Positions 49,808 through 56,703 of a DNA stretch of 64,000 nt are shown piece by piece; the first letter of the stretch is position 1, and every line of letters begins with the position of its first letter. A model generated the notes under the pieces. That model saw only the letters and a list, made by a program, of their open reading frames with translations, was not told the origin of the DNA and ran no database searches. The position numbers and the translations under genes were made by a program. Source of the DNA: Hymenobacter montanus (GTDB taxonomy: Bacteria > Bacteroidota > Bacteroidia > Cytophagales > Hymenobacteraceae); NCBI RefSeq assembly GCF_014699115.1, contig NZ_JACXAD010000011.1, positions 1-64,000 on the forward strand. Reading direction: 5' to 3'.

Positions 49808-50062
49808 CTACTTATCCAGCCCTAGCCGGTCAATGATGTATTCGCTCCGGCCCAGCTTGGTATACTCAGCATCGGTGAAGGAGAGGATAGCCCATCTGCC
49901 CGGTTCTGTGACTGGCTCCACCCGCTGGCACCTAGCCACGTAGCAGTTGCTGGTAATGGTAAGCAACACCAATGCCCCATAGAGCAGCCAGCGATTGCGG
50001 CGCTGCTGGCGGGTAAGGGTACGATGATAGCCGTTGCGGTAGCGGGCGGGGAGGTGGCGCAT
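49808..50062 (-). CDS. Small single-pass membrane protein
   Basis: 84 residues from ATG 50062. A basic start (MRHLPARYRNGYHRTLTRQQ) is followed by a membrane helix (LLYGALVLLTITSNCYVA) and a soluble tail (AEYTKLGRSEYIIDRLGLDK). A frameshifted duplicate lies at 51184-51469. Copy d of the shared leader is 19 bases upstream. Phage or satellite membrane proteins of this size have varied roles; none can be assigned. The 17-base gap to the HEPN gene start means the two could share a transcript. Confidence 0.55.
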   Translation of the reverse strand: MRHLPARYRNGYHRTLTRQQRRNRWLLYGALVLLTITSNCYVARCQRVEPVTEPGRWAILSFTDAEYTKLGRSEYIIDRLGLDK

Positions 50063-50080
50063 GGGTAGATAGAGGACTGC

Positions 50081-50100
50081 CAAGCTACGAAGACGCCCCG
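50081..50100 (-). promoter_or_regulatory. Shared leader element (copy d)
   Basis: Minus-strand CGGGGCGTCTTCGTAGCTTG, 19 bases before ATG 50062. Two bases differ from the consensus in the T tract, and no pairing arm is present. Confidence 0.5.
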
Positions 50101-50418
50101 ACTATTGCATTGAGAAAACTTCCTCTTTTTTCCCTAACCAGAAAGTATTTATAAACCAGCAACACCGAACCTAATCAGCCAAACCAGTTACAGTCCTGCA
50201 CCAACTGTAAAAAACTTACCCATACTCGCTGCCGGTATAGTTACAAAAAGAGGTTAGCCTGCTTTTCCACATTATGCTGAAGTCCAATATATTACAAATA
50301 AGACTCAAGTCCTTCCAGTTATTGAAACTAAAGAATAGGTTGGAATGGGCCTCTTACACCCAGTATCTTTAGCCTATCGCACGGTAGTCTCCCGCCAAAG
50401 CGCCACCTGTAAAAAGGT
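50101..50418. other. Gene-free AT-rich stretch
   Basis: About 320 bases between the divergent membrane-protein gene and small peptide 2. No gene seen; the promoter of the peptide unit should be in it. Confidence 0.35.
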
Positions 50419-50451
50419 GAAGCCCCGGCTGCTGGTAACAACCGAGGCTTC
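50419..50451 (+). promoter_or_regulatory. Hairpin leader of small peptide 2
   Basis: GAAGCC (50419-50424) pairs with GGCTTC (50446-50451), with further pairing inside. It is followed by TAGAAGTGGGTGCG and a GTGTG/CACAC-like stretch, then the peptide start at 50490. Same design as 47720-47752. Confidence 0.55.
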
Positions 50452-50489
50452 TAGAAGTGGGTGCGTACACACCCTTTCTTCAAGCAAAA

Positions 50490-50609
50490 ATGAAACGGGA
50501 ACGTACGAAACAACTACTGCAAAAAGTCTGCGAGGGCGTTTTGCTCGGGTTGGTGAGTGGGGCAGCGAAAGCCATTGGCTTTGTGTTGCTCTCTCACTTC
50601 CTCCGGTAG
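50490..50609 (+). CDS. Small membrane peptide 2 with hairpin leader
   Basis: 39 residues: basic start (MKRERTKQLLQKVCEG) then one hydrophobic helix (VLLGLVSGAAKAIGFVLLSH) and FLR. The terminator begins four bases after the stop. Gene order and spacing copy the unit at 47720-47973, though the peptide sequences differ, so the two seem to be members of one family of short membrane-active or regulatory peptides. Confidence 0.5.
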   Translation: MKRERTKQLLQKVCEGVLLGLVSGAAKAIGFVLLSHFLR

Positions 50610-50613
50610 TGGT

Positions 50614-50650
50614 CAGGGGGTTGGGCCTTGTGCCCGGCCCCCTGTTTTTA
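50614..50650 (+). terminator. Terminator of small peptide 2
   Basis: CAGGGGG (50614-50620) pairs with CCCCCTG (50638-50644), followed by T residues. Confidence 0.85.
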
Positions 50651-50697
50651 TATACGCACAAAGTAACGCAAAGGAATCCATAAGTTGCAAAAGCTAA

Positions 50698-50729
50698 CAA
50701 CTTTTGTGGTCAAAAAATCACAAAAGTTG
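50698..50729. repeat. 11-bp inverted repeat
   Basis: CAACTTTTGTG (50698-50708) is mirrored at 50719-50729 with a 10-base AT-rich loop. A further copy of AAGTTGCAAAA lies just upstream, so the area holds several related half-sites. Confidence 0.7.
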
Positions 50730-50760
50730 CAAAACAAACAGAAAACTTGATAGAAAAGCC

Positions 50761-50820
50761 AAAGGATTTGCGAAAAAAGTCAAAGGATTTGCGAAAAAAG
50801 TCAAAGGATTTGCGAAAAAA
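50761..50820 (+). repeat. Three tandem copies of a 21-base repeat
   Basis: Unit AAAGGATTTGCGAAAAAAGTC at 50761 and 50782, with a third, 18-base copy at 50803. It lies in a 64-codon frame (50704-50898, GTG start) that would encode Lys-Gly-Phe-Ala-Lys-Lys-Val repeats. The frame has no other support, so I call only the repeat. Confidence 0.85.
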
Positions 50821-50894
50821 CCAAATACTTGCGAGGAAAAGTTGAGAGAGTTGTTGAGGAAACAAAGATTTGCGTTAAGAATTGTCGGGGTGCG

Positions 50895-51107
50895 TTAGAC
50901 CTCCCGCAGAAGCTGGATTTCTGTTTGGTTGGCTTCGTCGGCCAGGTCGTAGGAGTTCACGGCATCCAGGCGGTAGGCCGCGCCGTGCAGATAAACCGCC
51001 CGGCCGGGCGTGAGCTGGCGGTACAGCGCTGGCGTCAGGTTGCCCGTGCACTTCGCCAAATGCCCCCGCACGGCCCGGCGCACGGTGTCGGCGTAGTAGG
51101 TAGCCAC
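50895..51107 (-). CDS. Small hypothetical protein or fragment
   Basis: 70 residues from ATG 51107: MATYYADTVRRAVRGHLAKC, then TPGRAVYLHGAAYRLDAVNS and YDLADEANQTEIQLLREV. The end looks like the C-terminus of a larger phage-type protein (small beta domain), so this may be a displaced piece. It lies between the tandem repeat and the duplicated membrane-protein relic. GC content is high compared with the repeat beside it. Confidence 0.45.
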   Translation of the reverse strand: MATYYADTVRRAVRGHLAKCTGNLTPALYRQLTPGRAVYLHGAAYRLDAVNSYDLADEANQTEIQLLREV

Positions 51108-51183
51108 TGCGCCGGCGCTGCCTGCCCAGCGCAGCGAGCCGTCCCAAGCCGAGGTAGCCTCAGGGCGAGCTTATATAGAGAAC

Positions 51184-51469
51184 TTACTTATCCAATCCCA
51201 GCCGGTCAATAATGTACTCGCTCCGGCCCAGCTTGGCCGTGCTTGCCAATTTGCCCAGCTTCTCATACTTGGCATCGGTGAAGGAGAGAATAGCCATGTA
51301 CCCAGCCCAGTTCTGTTACTGGCTCCACCCGCTGGCACCCGGCTACGAAGCGGTTGCCGGTGATAGTGAGCAGCACCAGTGCCCCATAGAGCAACTGGCG
51401 GTTACAGCGCTGCTGGCGGGTGAGAGTACGGTGGTAACCGGTACGGTAGCGGGCGGGGAGGTGGCGCAT
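51184..51469 (-). pseudogene. Frameshifted duplicate of the small membrane protein
   Basis: The first 56 codons from ATG 51469 copy the protein at 49808-50062 (MRHLPARYRTGYHRTLTRQQ, LLYGALVLLTITGN). After VEPVTELG the frame shifts, and the rest of the homology continues in another frame (MAILSFTDAKYEKLGK, then SEYIIDRLGLDK), with an insertion of about eight codons. The 3' half could be translated alone. Copy e of the shared leader lies 18 bases upstream, so the duplication included the leader. Confidence 0.7.
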
Positions 51470-51486
51470 GCAGTGGGTAGAGACGC

Positions 51487-51530
51487 CAAGCTACGAACAA
51501 GCCCAGCTTATATTAGGGCTTGGGCGCTTT
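51487..51530 (-). promoter_or_regulatory. Shared leader element (copy e) with hairpin
   Basis: Minus-strand TGGGCTTGTTCGTAGCTTGG, with a pairing arm AAGCCC just upstream. It is 18 bases before the ATG of the broken duplicate. Confidence 0.5.
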
Positions 51531-51703
51531 GTTGTTTGCCCCAGCGTACCCTGTGCAAAAGGTGGCCTATGCTGCTTCGCGCACATGAAAAAGGCTTTTA
51601 AAGCGGTGAGTCAGCTCCTGACACAACAAGCAATTATATGCTAGATCAGACAAAGGGGTAACCGAGGCAAGCGGCATTTTTAAAAGCACACCCTCCCCGC
51701 GGC

Positions 51704-52342
51704 CTAGCTGCCTACGTCCGTGGCCGTAGGGCTGGTGGCTGGGCTGTTGGCCCGTTTGAAATAAGCGTATGCACGATAGGTAGAGGGCAATACACCTGTA
51801 GGAACAAGAATACCTGTAGCGAACTCTTCTTGGGCTCGAGTGCCTACATTGGTATCGGTCACAACTACACCGAGTACTGTACTATAGATAGCAAAACCAA
51901 TCAGGTCAGTTGGTAGTGCGGCCGACCCATCGGAATTATCACTCCACGTAAGCAATAATTCACGGGTCACGGCATTCGCCTCCACTCCAAGGTTCAGATT
52001 CTGCACCCCACCAACGATACCAGAAGAAATGGACAGCCGGGCCATATCGATGCTGGCAACCATCCCGTTGTCGGTTACCAAGTCAGCATTGGCCCGCTGG
52101 AACGCGTTTTGTGCCGTGATTTTCGCCGCGGCCACACTGAAACCTTGACGGATAACAGGTGCCAGGGCACTGGATAGCCGGGCCAACAAGGCAAATTTCC
52201 GGCGCTGGGCGGCCTGGGCAGGCGTATTGCTGCTATTGTTACCCACCTTCTGCCGCATCAGGTTAACACCATTTGCTTTGCTAAATGTCAGCTGCCCCGC
52301 GCTACCCTCAATGTCGCCGAGTAAACTTCTGATTTGCGCCAT
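51704..52342 (-). CDS. DUF6266 family protein (copy 1)
   Basis: 212 residues. Opens with the family signature (SLLGDIEGSAGQLTFSKANG, then VNLMRQKVGNN), followed by an Ala-rich helical region and a beta-rich end with YRAYAYFKRANSPAT. It shares the start and the overall plan with the next gene upstream (52465-53088) but is only moderately similar in the middle. DUF6266 proteins are small Bacteroidota proteins of unknown role, often in multiple copies in or near prophages and integrated elements. No signal peptide. Confidence 0.72.
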   Translation of the reverse strand: MAQIRSLLGDIEGSAGQLTFSKANGVNLMRQKVGNNSSNTPAQAAQRRKFALLARLSSALAPVIRQGFSVAAAKITAQNAFQRANADLVTDNGMVASIDMARLSISSGIVGGVQNLNLGVEANAVTRELLLTWSDNSDGSAALPTDLIGFAIYSTVLGVVVTDTNVGTRAQEEFATGILVPTGVLPSTYRAYAYFKRANSPATSPTATDVGS

Positions 52343-52410
52343 ATTTGAAAAGGTTAAAACAGATTATTGCTTCTACCTAACTCCTAGCCTCCTCCTAGCT
52401 GTGGAGCGCT

Positions 52411-52445
52411 AAAAGCCCCGACCAGACTAGACTGGCCGGGGTTTT
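52411..52445 (-). terminator. Intrinsic terminator between the DUF6266 genes
   Basis: On the minus strand AAAACCCCGG-CCAG pairs with CTGG-TCGGGGCTTTT around a short loop and ends in T residues, 20 bases after the stop of the 52465-53088 gene. Confidence 0.8.
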
Positions 52446-52464
52446 CCATGCTGCACCGCTCGGA

Positions 52465-53088
52465 TTAAACTAGTGCCACGTACGACGTGGTGCTCGAATC
52501 CGCCCCATCCGCCCGGGTGAAAAACGCATAGGCCGCGTAGTTGGCTTTGTTGGCCGCAGTCAGGCCCGGCACCGCCAGTACCTGAAGCGAGGCGCTCCGA
52601 GCGGCCCCCTGGATGGTATAGGTTGCCCCCGTCGCCTTTTCGATGACCACCACCGTGATCTTGTCCGTAGGTAGGCCCTCTGTCCCATTCGCGTTGTTGG
52701 CGAACGCAAACGAGACACTGTTAGCCGAAGCCGTCGCCACCAAGTTCGCCACTCCCAGCACCGAGCCGGCCGACAAAATCAGAGCCGGGTATAGGATACT
52801 ACCCACAGCATCCGAATCGGCCGTGGTGTTCTTGAAGTTCGCCCCGATAAAGCGGTTGTAGCTCGTCTGAGCACCTTCTTTCAGAAAGCCCCGCTGAATC
52901 GCCACTGGCATCTTACTATAGGCTATCGCCAGCTCCGCAAAGCGGGCCCGGATGGACCGCTGCGCAAATGTATTGCTGCCATTGGACCCCACTTTTTGCC
53001 GCATGATATTGATCCCATTGCGCTTGGTGAATGTCATTTGCCCCGCGCTGCCCTCGATGTCACCAAGGAGGCTCCGTACTCGTGCCAT
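52465..53088 (-). CDS. DUF6266 family protein (copy 2)
   Basis: 207 residues with the same opening pattern (SLLGDIEGSAGQMTFTKRNG, INIMRQKVGSNGSNT) as its neighbour, a helical middle (LAIAYSKMPVAIQRGFLKEG) and a beta-rich end (NYAAYAFFTRADGADS). The terminator at 52411 separates the two transcripts. Tandem duplication followed by divergence is likely. Role unknown. Confidence 0.72.
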   Translation of the reverse strand: MARVRSLLGDIEGSAGQMTFTKRNGINIMRQKVGSNGSNTFAQRSIRARFAELAIAYSKMPVAIQRGFLKEGAQTSYNRFIGANFKNTTADSDAVGSILYPALILSAGSVLGVANLVATASANSVSFAFANNANGTEGLPTDKITVVVIEKATGATYTIQGAARSASLQVLAVPGLTAANKANYAAYAFFTRADGADSSTTSYVALV

Positions 53089-53142
53089 AATTGAAAAGGT
53101 AAAAAGGTAAAAAATGAAGTAACTGCCTGCTCATTGACTGCT

Positions 53143-53817
53143 CTACCAGGCACAGGCGCCCCAGTGCAGTAATTTTTCTTGCTTCGTATACACCCGCCAA
53201 ATGGCGGGCCGAATCGGCTCCGCCGTGCCGCACTTCCATAAACCTCGGCCCGCATTGCGCGCCAGCAGTTCCTGCCCGGCGCGGGCCGGCGCCGCCCCAC
53301 CCGGCGCGTACGCCCAGGCCCAGCCCCGCACCACCAGCAGCGAATCCAGCGCCACCGCCCGGGCTGGGCCGAAGGCTACCGGCTGCAGCTTCACCTGGCC
53401 CAGGTTCCGCCTATAGGCGTCCAGCCCTTCGGCCCGTACCAGCACGTACTTACCTAGCACCCGCGCCCGGACTGAGTCCGTAGCTTGCCGCCCAAAGGGC
53501 TGCCCCGCCTCCGGCGCGTCCACGCCCACTAGCCGCACCGTCGCCACACCCGCGACCATCTGCACCGAATACGTGTCCGCGTCTAGCACCCGCACCACTT
53601 TCAGCATGCGCCACCCACCCACCGGTAGCACCACCGGGGCCGGAGCTGGGTACAACTGCCGCCGCAACTGCGACGCTCGCACCGTGATAGCTGGTGCCTG
53701 TTGGGCGCGCACCACACAGCCGCGCGGTGCCACCGCCACCCCCATAGCAGCTACGACCACCGAGCCGGCCGCCAGTAGTACCCGAACACCCAAACGAAGT
53801 AGCCCCAGCCTGTTCAT
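53143..53817 (-). CDS. Secreted thermonuclease-like (SNase) protein
   Basis: 224 residues. A signal-peptide-like start (LGVRVLLAAGSVVVAAMGVA) is followed by the SNase domain at about 68-200: VVRVLDADTYSVQM (calcium-binding Asp), VRLVGVDAPEAGQPFG (catalytic Arg and Glu) and LDAYRRNLGQV (second catalytic Arg), with LLVVRGWAWAY later. All key residues of staphylococcal nuclease can be matched, so it should cut DNA and RNA outside the cytoplasm with calcium. The extra C-terminal 25 residues are basic and aromatic. It is divergent from 53891. Small SNases are common on plasmids and integrated elements. Confidence 0.85.
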   Translation of the reverse strand: MNRLGLLRLGVRVLLAAGSVVVAAMGVAVAPRGCVVRAQQAPAITVRASQLRRQLYPAPAPVVLPVGGWRMLKVVRVLDADTYSVQMVAGVATVRLVGVDAPEAGQPFGRQATDSVRARVLGKYVLVRAEGLDAYRRNLGQVKLQPVAFGPARAVALDSLLVVRGWAWAYAPGGAAPARAGQELLARNAGRGLWKCGTAEPIRPAIWRVYTKQEKLLHWGACAW

Positions 53818-53890
53818 GGCCTGAACCTACTAACGTCCTTATCTCGTTGTATATTCGCATATCCCACACCCCCCAGAACTACCCCGTTTT

Positions 53891-54097
53891 ATGGCACAGG
53901 TCAGCATCCGACCCAAAGAAGCGGCCCACCTTCGCGGTACCGGCTACGATGCCGCCAAAGCCCTATTGCAACGCATTCGCGCTCACTTCAACAAGGCCGC
54001 CCGCACAGATGTCAGCGTGGGCGAGTTCTGCCAGTTCACCGGCCTGCCCCTGGCCGAAGTAACCGCCGCCCTGCAACCAACCTACAAACAGGGTTAA
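53891..54097 (+). CDS. Small DNA-binding-type protein
   Basis: 68 residues: MAQVSIRPKEAAHLRGTGYD, AAKALLQRIRAHFNKAARTD, then VGEFCQFTGLPLAEVTAALQ. The last part looks like a helix-turn-helix, and such short proteins beside integrases are often excisionases or directionality factors. It lies between the thermonuclease gene and an OB-fold gene, about 300 bases from the integrase gene end. Function inferred from size and position. Confidence 0.55.
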   Translation: MAQVSIRPKEAAHLRGTGYDAAKALLQRIRAHFNKAARTDVSVGEFCQFTGLPLAEVTAALQPTYKQG

Positions 54098-54141
54098 CCC
54101 CAGCCTGCCAAGACGTAATTCACGCCTGCCCCCGCTTTTCA

Positions 54142-54498
54142 GTGCACGGGTTTTTCCTGCTAGTACTAACCGCCGGCCTTGCATCCTCGACGACCCCGCC
54201 GCTCTCGGCGATGACGGCCGCCGAGGCCGCCCGCCCCGGTCAGTACGTGCACGTGCGCGCCACCATCGCCCGCACCTACAACGCCAGAAGCGGCTACGTC
54301 TTTCTAAACCTCGATCAGCCCCGCCCGGCCTGCCTGTTAGAGGTTGTCGTAAAGCCCGAGTTGGTGGGCAAGTTTGCAGCAGCACCGACGCAACTAGCGG
54401 GTCGTGTGGTGCTAGTCCAAGGTTACGTTCAGGCCGCCGAAGGCTCCACCGCACAAATCTGGCTCGACTGGGCTCCCGTGCTGTCCATCGCTCCCTGA
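54142..54498 (+). CDS. Exported OB-fold-like protein
   Basis: 118 residues from GTG 54142. A signal peptide (GFFLLVLTAGLASSTTPPLS) is followed by an OB-like beta barrel: QYVHVRATIARTYNARSGYV, FLNLDQPRPACLLEVVVKPE and GRVVLVQGYVQAAEGSTAQI. This pattern occurs in small periplasmic OB proteins that bind nucleic acid or cations. Its end overlaps the convergent integrase gene by 70 bases. It may assist the thermonuclease, but that is a guess. Confidence 0.55.
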   Translation: MHGFFLLVLTAGLASSTTPPLSAMTAAEAARPGQYVHVRATIARTYNARSGYVFLNLDQPRPACLLEVVVKPELVGKFAAAPTQLAGRVVLVQGYVQAAEGSTAQIWLDWAPVLSIAP

Positions 54499-55736
54499 CC
54501 TTCCCACACCCGTCGCATCGTCTGGTGTTGCAAGTCCTCTATCACCTTCGCATAAATAAGCGTGGTTTGAATCTTGGCGTGCCCCATCACCTTTTGCAGT
54601 ACCTCTACCGGCATTCCCCGAAGCAAGCTTTGTGTTGCAAACGTGTGCCGCGCCGTGTGCGTGGTCAACAACTCGTACTTCGGCACCGAAGATTTAATAA
54701 TTACTCCGTCCACCTGCTCAGCAACTACCACTGGCGCCGTTAGTCCAGCATACTTCCCAACTCGTTTCAGGTAACGATTCATCACCTGGTTAGCCAGCAC
54801 CGGCAGCAGCCGCAGCCGTTCCCGATCAGCGTACTTATCCAGAATAGCTCCAGCCGCTTCCGTCAGGTAGATGCTTACTCCGGTCCGCGTCTTGGTTTGA
54901 ACCAGCCGCAGCACCCGCGCACCGTTCCACTCATGCAAATTGCCTGGCTGCAACGCCCACACGTCCGAATAACGTAACCCAGTATAGCAGCAAAACAAAA
55001 GCACATCCCGCACCCGCCCCAAGTACTCCGGCAGCATGACCGTGGCCAATGCCTTCAGGTCATCGGCCGAGAGCCACATTTTCACCACATCTGCGTGGCG
55101 CCCCTGCAACTTTCGCAGTTCCACCCCCACCGCAAGCCCCCGCTCCTCCCGGCACCACCGAAGCAACACCTTCAGCCCGCGCACCACCGACGCCACCGTG
55201 TTCTGGGCCAGGTTGCGGTCGAAGCGCAGGTAAGTTAAAAGCCGGTCATGTGTAGCCAGGTCGTAGGTAGTGGGGTCCAGTAGTTCACCACTGGCCTGCT
55301 CATAAGCCACCAACCAGCTGCCCATCATCTTACGTTGCCGCAACGTATGATCCGCATATCCCCGAGCCCGCAATGCAAGCCCATGTTCCTCATTTAGTTG
55401 CGTGAGCGAGTACTGCTCGACCACCGCCACTTTCGCCGCAGGGGCAGGGCGCAGCGCAGCCCGCAAACCCGCCAGCGTCGGCGCTTCGCCCGTCGCCCGC
55501 AGGGTGCGCCACCAACTCAGCACATCCGCCGTGAGGCGGGCCAGCAGCCGGTTGGCATCTTCCGCCAGCGGGTAAGAGCGCCGGAACTGTTGCCGGTCAG
55601 CATTCCAGTCAGTAACCTTGCATTTCTCTCCGATAGAGCAAGCCAGCCGGGCACCGTCGAAGTACACAATCATTTGCACCGGGCATTCTCCCGCCGCGTT
55701 TTTCTTCTGCTTACGCAGCACAAATTGGGTAACCAT
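54429..55736 (-). CDS. Tyrosine site-specific integrase
   Basis: 435 residues. Residues 1-60 form an Arm DNA-binding domain (FVLRKQKKNAAGECPVQMIV), about 110-200 the core-binding domain, and 220-410 the catalytic domain. Catalytic residues are Arg255 (TGLRYSD), His360 and Arg363 (HTARHTF), His386 (MGHAK) and Tyr395 (TTLIYAKV). The gene starts 149 bases from the 3' end of tRNA-Leu, which is the usual arrangement for an element using that tRNA as its attachment site. A truncated homologue with the same spacing to a second att-like copy lies at 15101-15484. Confidence 0.95.
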   Translation of the reverse strand: MVTQFVLRKQKKNAAGECPVQMIVYFDGARLACSIGEKCKVTDWNADRQQFRRSYPLAEDANRLLARLTADVLSWWRTLRATGEAPTLAGLRAALRPAPAAKVAVVEQYSLTQLNEEHGLALRARGYADHTLRQRKMMGSWLVAYEQASGELLDPTTYDLATHDRLLTYLRFDRNLAQNTVASVVRGLKVLLRWCREERGLAVGVELRKLQGRHADVVKMWLSADDLKALATVMLPEYLGRVRDVLLFCCYTGLRYSDVWALQPGNLHEWNGARVLRLVQTKTRTGVSIYLTEAAGAILDKYADRERLRLLPVLANQVMNRYLKRVGKYAGLTAPVVVAEQVDGVIIKSSVPKYELLTTHTARHTFATQSLLRGMPVEVLQKVMGHAKIQTTLIYAKVIEDLQHQTMRRVWEGQGAMDSTGAQSSQICAVEPSAA

Positions 55737-55822
55737 AATGGGTAGCGTCCAGGGTCGCGTCGCTCACGCCGTTAAGTGAAAGATTCACGCCTAGGAGTAC
55801 CGATTCCCCCAGACGCAAAAAA

Positions 55823-55864
55823 CCCGGAAAACGGCTTTCACGGCGTGAGAAGCGGTTTTCCGGG
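55823..55864 (-). terminator. Terminator downstream of tRNA-Leu
   Basis: CCCGGAAAAC (55823-55832) pairs with GTTTTCCGGG (55855-55864), with more pairing inside; on the minus strand six T follow. It should end the tRNA-Leu and HNH transcripts just before the integrase promoter. Confidence 0.85.
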
Positions 55865-55884
55865 CCTTCCGGTGGTGGATTATT

Positions 55885-55897
55885 GTACCAGAGACGG
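55885..55897. repeat. Putative attachment site at the 3' end of tRNA-Leu
   Basis: GTACCAGAGACGG, identical to 15579-15591. It covers the last 12 bases of the tRNA (acceptor and T-stem side) plus one base beyond, so the tRNA stays intact after integration. Confidence 0.65.
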
Positions 55898-55968
55898 GAC
55901 TCGAACCCGTACGCCTATTCAGCAAGGGTGTTTAAGACCCTAGTGTCTACCAATTTCACCACTCTGGC
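55886..55968 (-). tRNA. tRNA-Leu (anticodon TAA)
   Basis: 83 bases on the minus strand. Acceptor GCCAGAG/CTCTGGT, D-loop with GGTAGAC, anticodon stem AGGGT/ACCCT around CTTAAAC, a long variable arm as in class II tRNAs, and T-loop TTCGAGT in a GGG-CCC-type stem. CCA is not encoded. Its 3' end is the putative integration site. The 3' end of the HNH frame (55915-56445) reads through it on the same strand. Confidence 0.93.
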
Positions 55969-56445
55969 TCGTTTCTGATTCTTGCCACGATACGTTTCCG
56001 TTAAAGCGTGGCAGTTGGGGCAAAGTAAGCGTAAATTTTCTATTCTATTATCATTATGAACCCCATTGATGTGGTCAAGTTCCAGAGGAATTGGCTTATC
56101 AAGCCAATGGGTAAGCTTACAAGAAAAACAAATTCGGATTAACCTTGCTTCCGCAATCAACCTAGCCTTAAGCCTATATGATTGATAGCTTGAGCCTATT
56201 ACGAGCAAATCATCTAATTCGGCCGTCTTATTGATGTTTCGATAGCGCGGTCCTACGTTCCAGCCGCTCCCGGTGAAATGACTGGTATCTAATCCCATTT
56301 TTTGAATCCGGTTATGCACCGTCTTGTAGTTCCCACCGGCTGGTACCAAGCCGATACGGCCCAGCACCTGTCGCACCGACAAGCTCCCGGCCACCGCTTG
56401 CCGGAACTCGTCGTCGGTGCTCAGACATTTTCGGGGGGCGGCCAT
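55915..56445 (-). CDS. HNH endonuclease whose frame runs into tRNA-Leu
   Basis: 176 residues from ATG 56445. The N-terminal part is a DNA-binding domain (SLSVRQVLGRIGLVPAGGNY, KTVHNRIQKMGLDTSHF). The C-terminal part is a full HNH site: CFSCK, ELDHINGVHNDNRIENLRLL and CPNCHAL, with two Cys pairs for structural zinc. It is homing- or phage-type and may cut DNA at a specific site. The last 17 codons (ARVVKLVDTRVLNTLAE) are translated tRNA-Leu sequence on the same strand, so the native stop has been lost or the frame has always borrowed the tRNA. Confidence 0.75.
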   Translation of the reverse strand: MAAPRKCLSTDDEFRQAVAGSLSVRQVLGRIGLVPAGGNYKTVHNRIQKMGLDTSHFTGSGWNVGPRYRNINKTAELDDLLVIGSSYQSYRLKARLIAEARLIRICFSCKLTHWLDKPIPLELDHINGVHNDNRIENLRLLCPNCHALTETYRGKNQKRARVVKLVDTRVLNTLAE

Positions 56446-56499
56446 AGGGCGGGTGAAAACAAAAAACGCTGCCCAAAGACAGCGTTTTAACTTATTTGG

Positions 56500-56572
56500 A
56501 GCGGGAGACGAGGTTCGAACTCGCGACCTCGACCTTGGCAAGGTCGCGCTCTACCAACTGAGCTACTCTCGC
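56500..56572 (-). tRNA. tRNA-Gly (anticodon GCC)
   Basis: 73 bases on the minus strand with a standard D-arm (GCTCAGTTGGTAGAGC), anticodon stem CGACC/GGTCG around TTGCCAA, and T-loop TTCGAAC. The acceptor stem GCGAGAG/CTCCCGC has an A-C mismatch at position 4-69, where G would be expected. CCA is not encoded. The anticodon loop is clear. Confidence 0.9.
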
Positions 56573-56632
56573 GGGAGGTTCAGTGTCATTACCATGACGC
56601 TGAATGGTTCGACAAAGGTAAGGGTCTTTTTT

Positions 56633-56670
56633 GGCCAGGCAAGGGATAAGCCTGGAAATTTTCCCTGGCC
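56633..56670 (+). repeat. Hairpin between tRNA-Gly and mutS
   Basis: GGCCAGG (56633-56639) pairs with CCTGGCC (56664-56670). A T tract follows on the plus strand. Both neighbours are on the minus strand, so its role as a terminator for mutS is uncertain. Confidence 0.5.
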
Positions 56671-56703
56671 GGGCCTTTTTTGCTCATTTTCAGAGCAAAA
56701 AAT

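Noticed and set aside
50704..50898. 64-codon frame with Lys-Gly-Phe-Ala-Lys-Lys repeats
   Set aside because: It arises from the tandem DNA repeat; GTG start, no context.
15579..55897. Integrative conjugative element
   Set aside because: No relaxase, coupling protein, Tra or VirB-like genes are visible.
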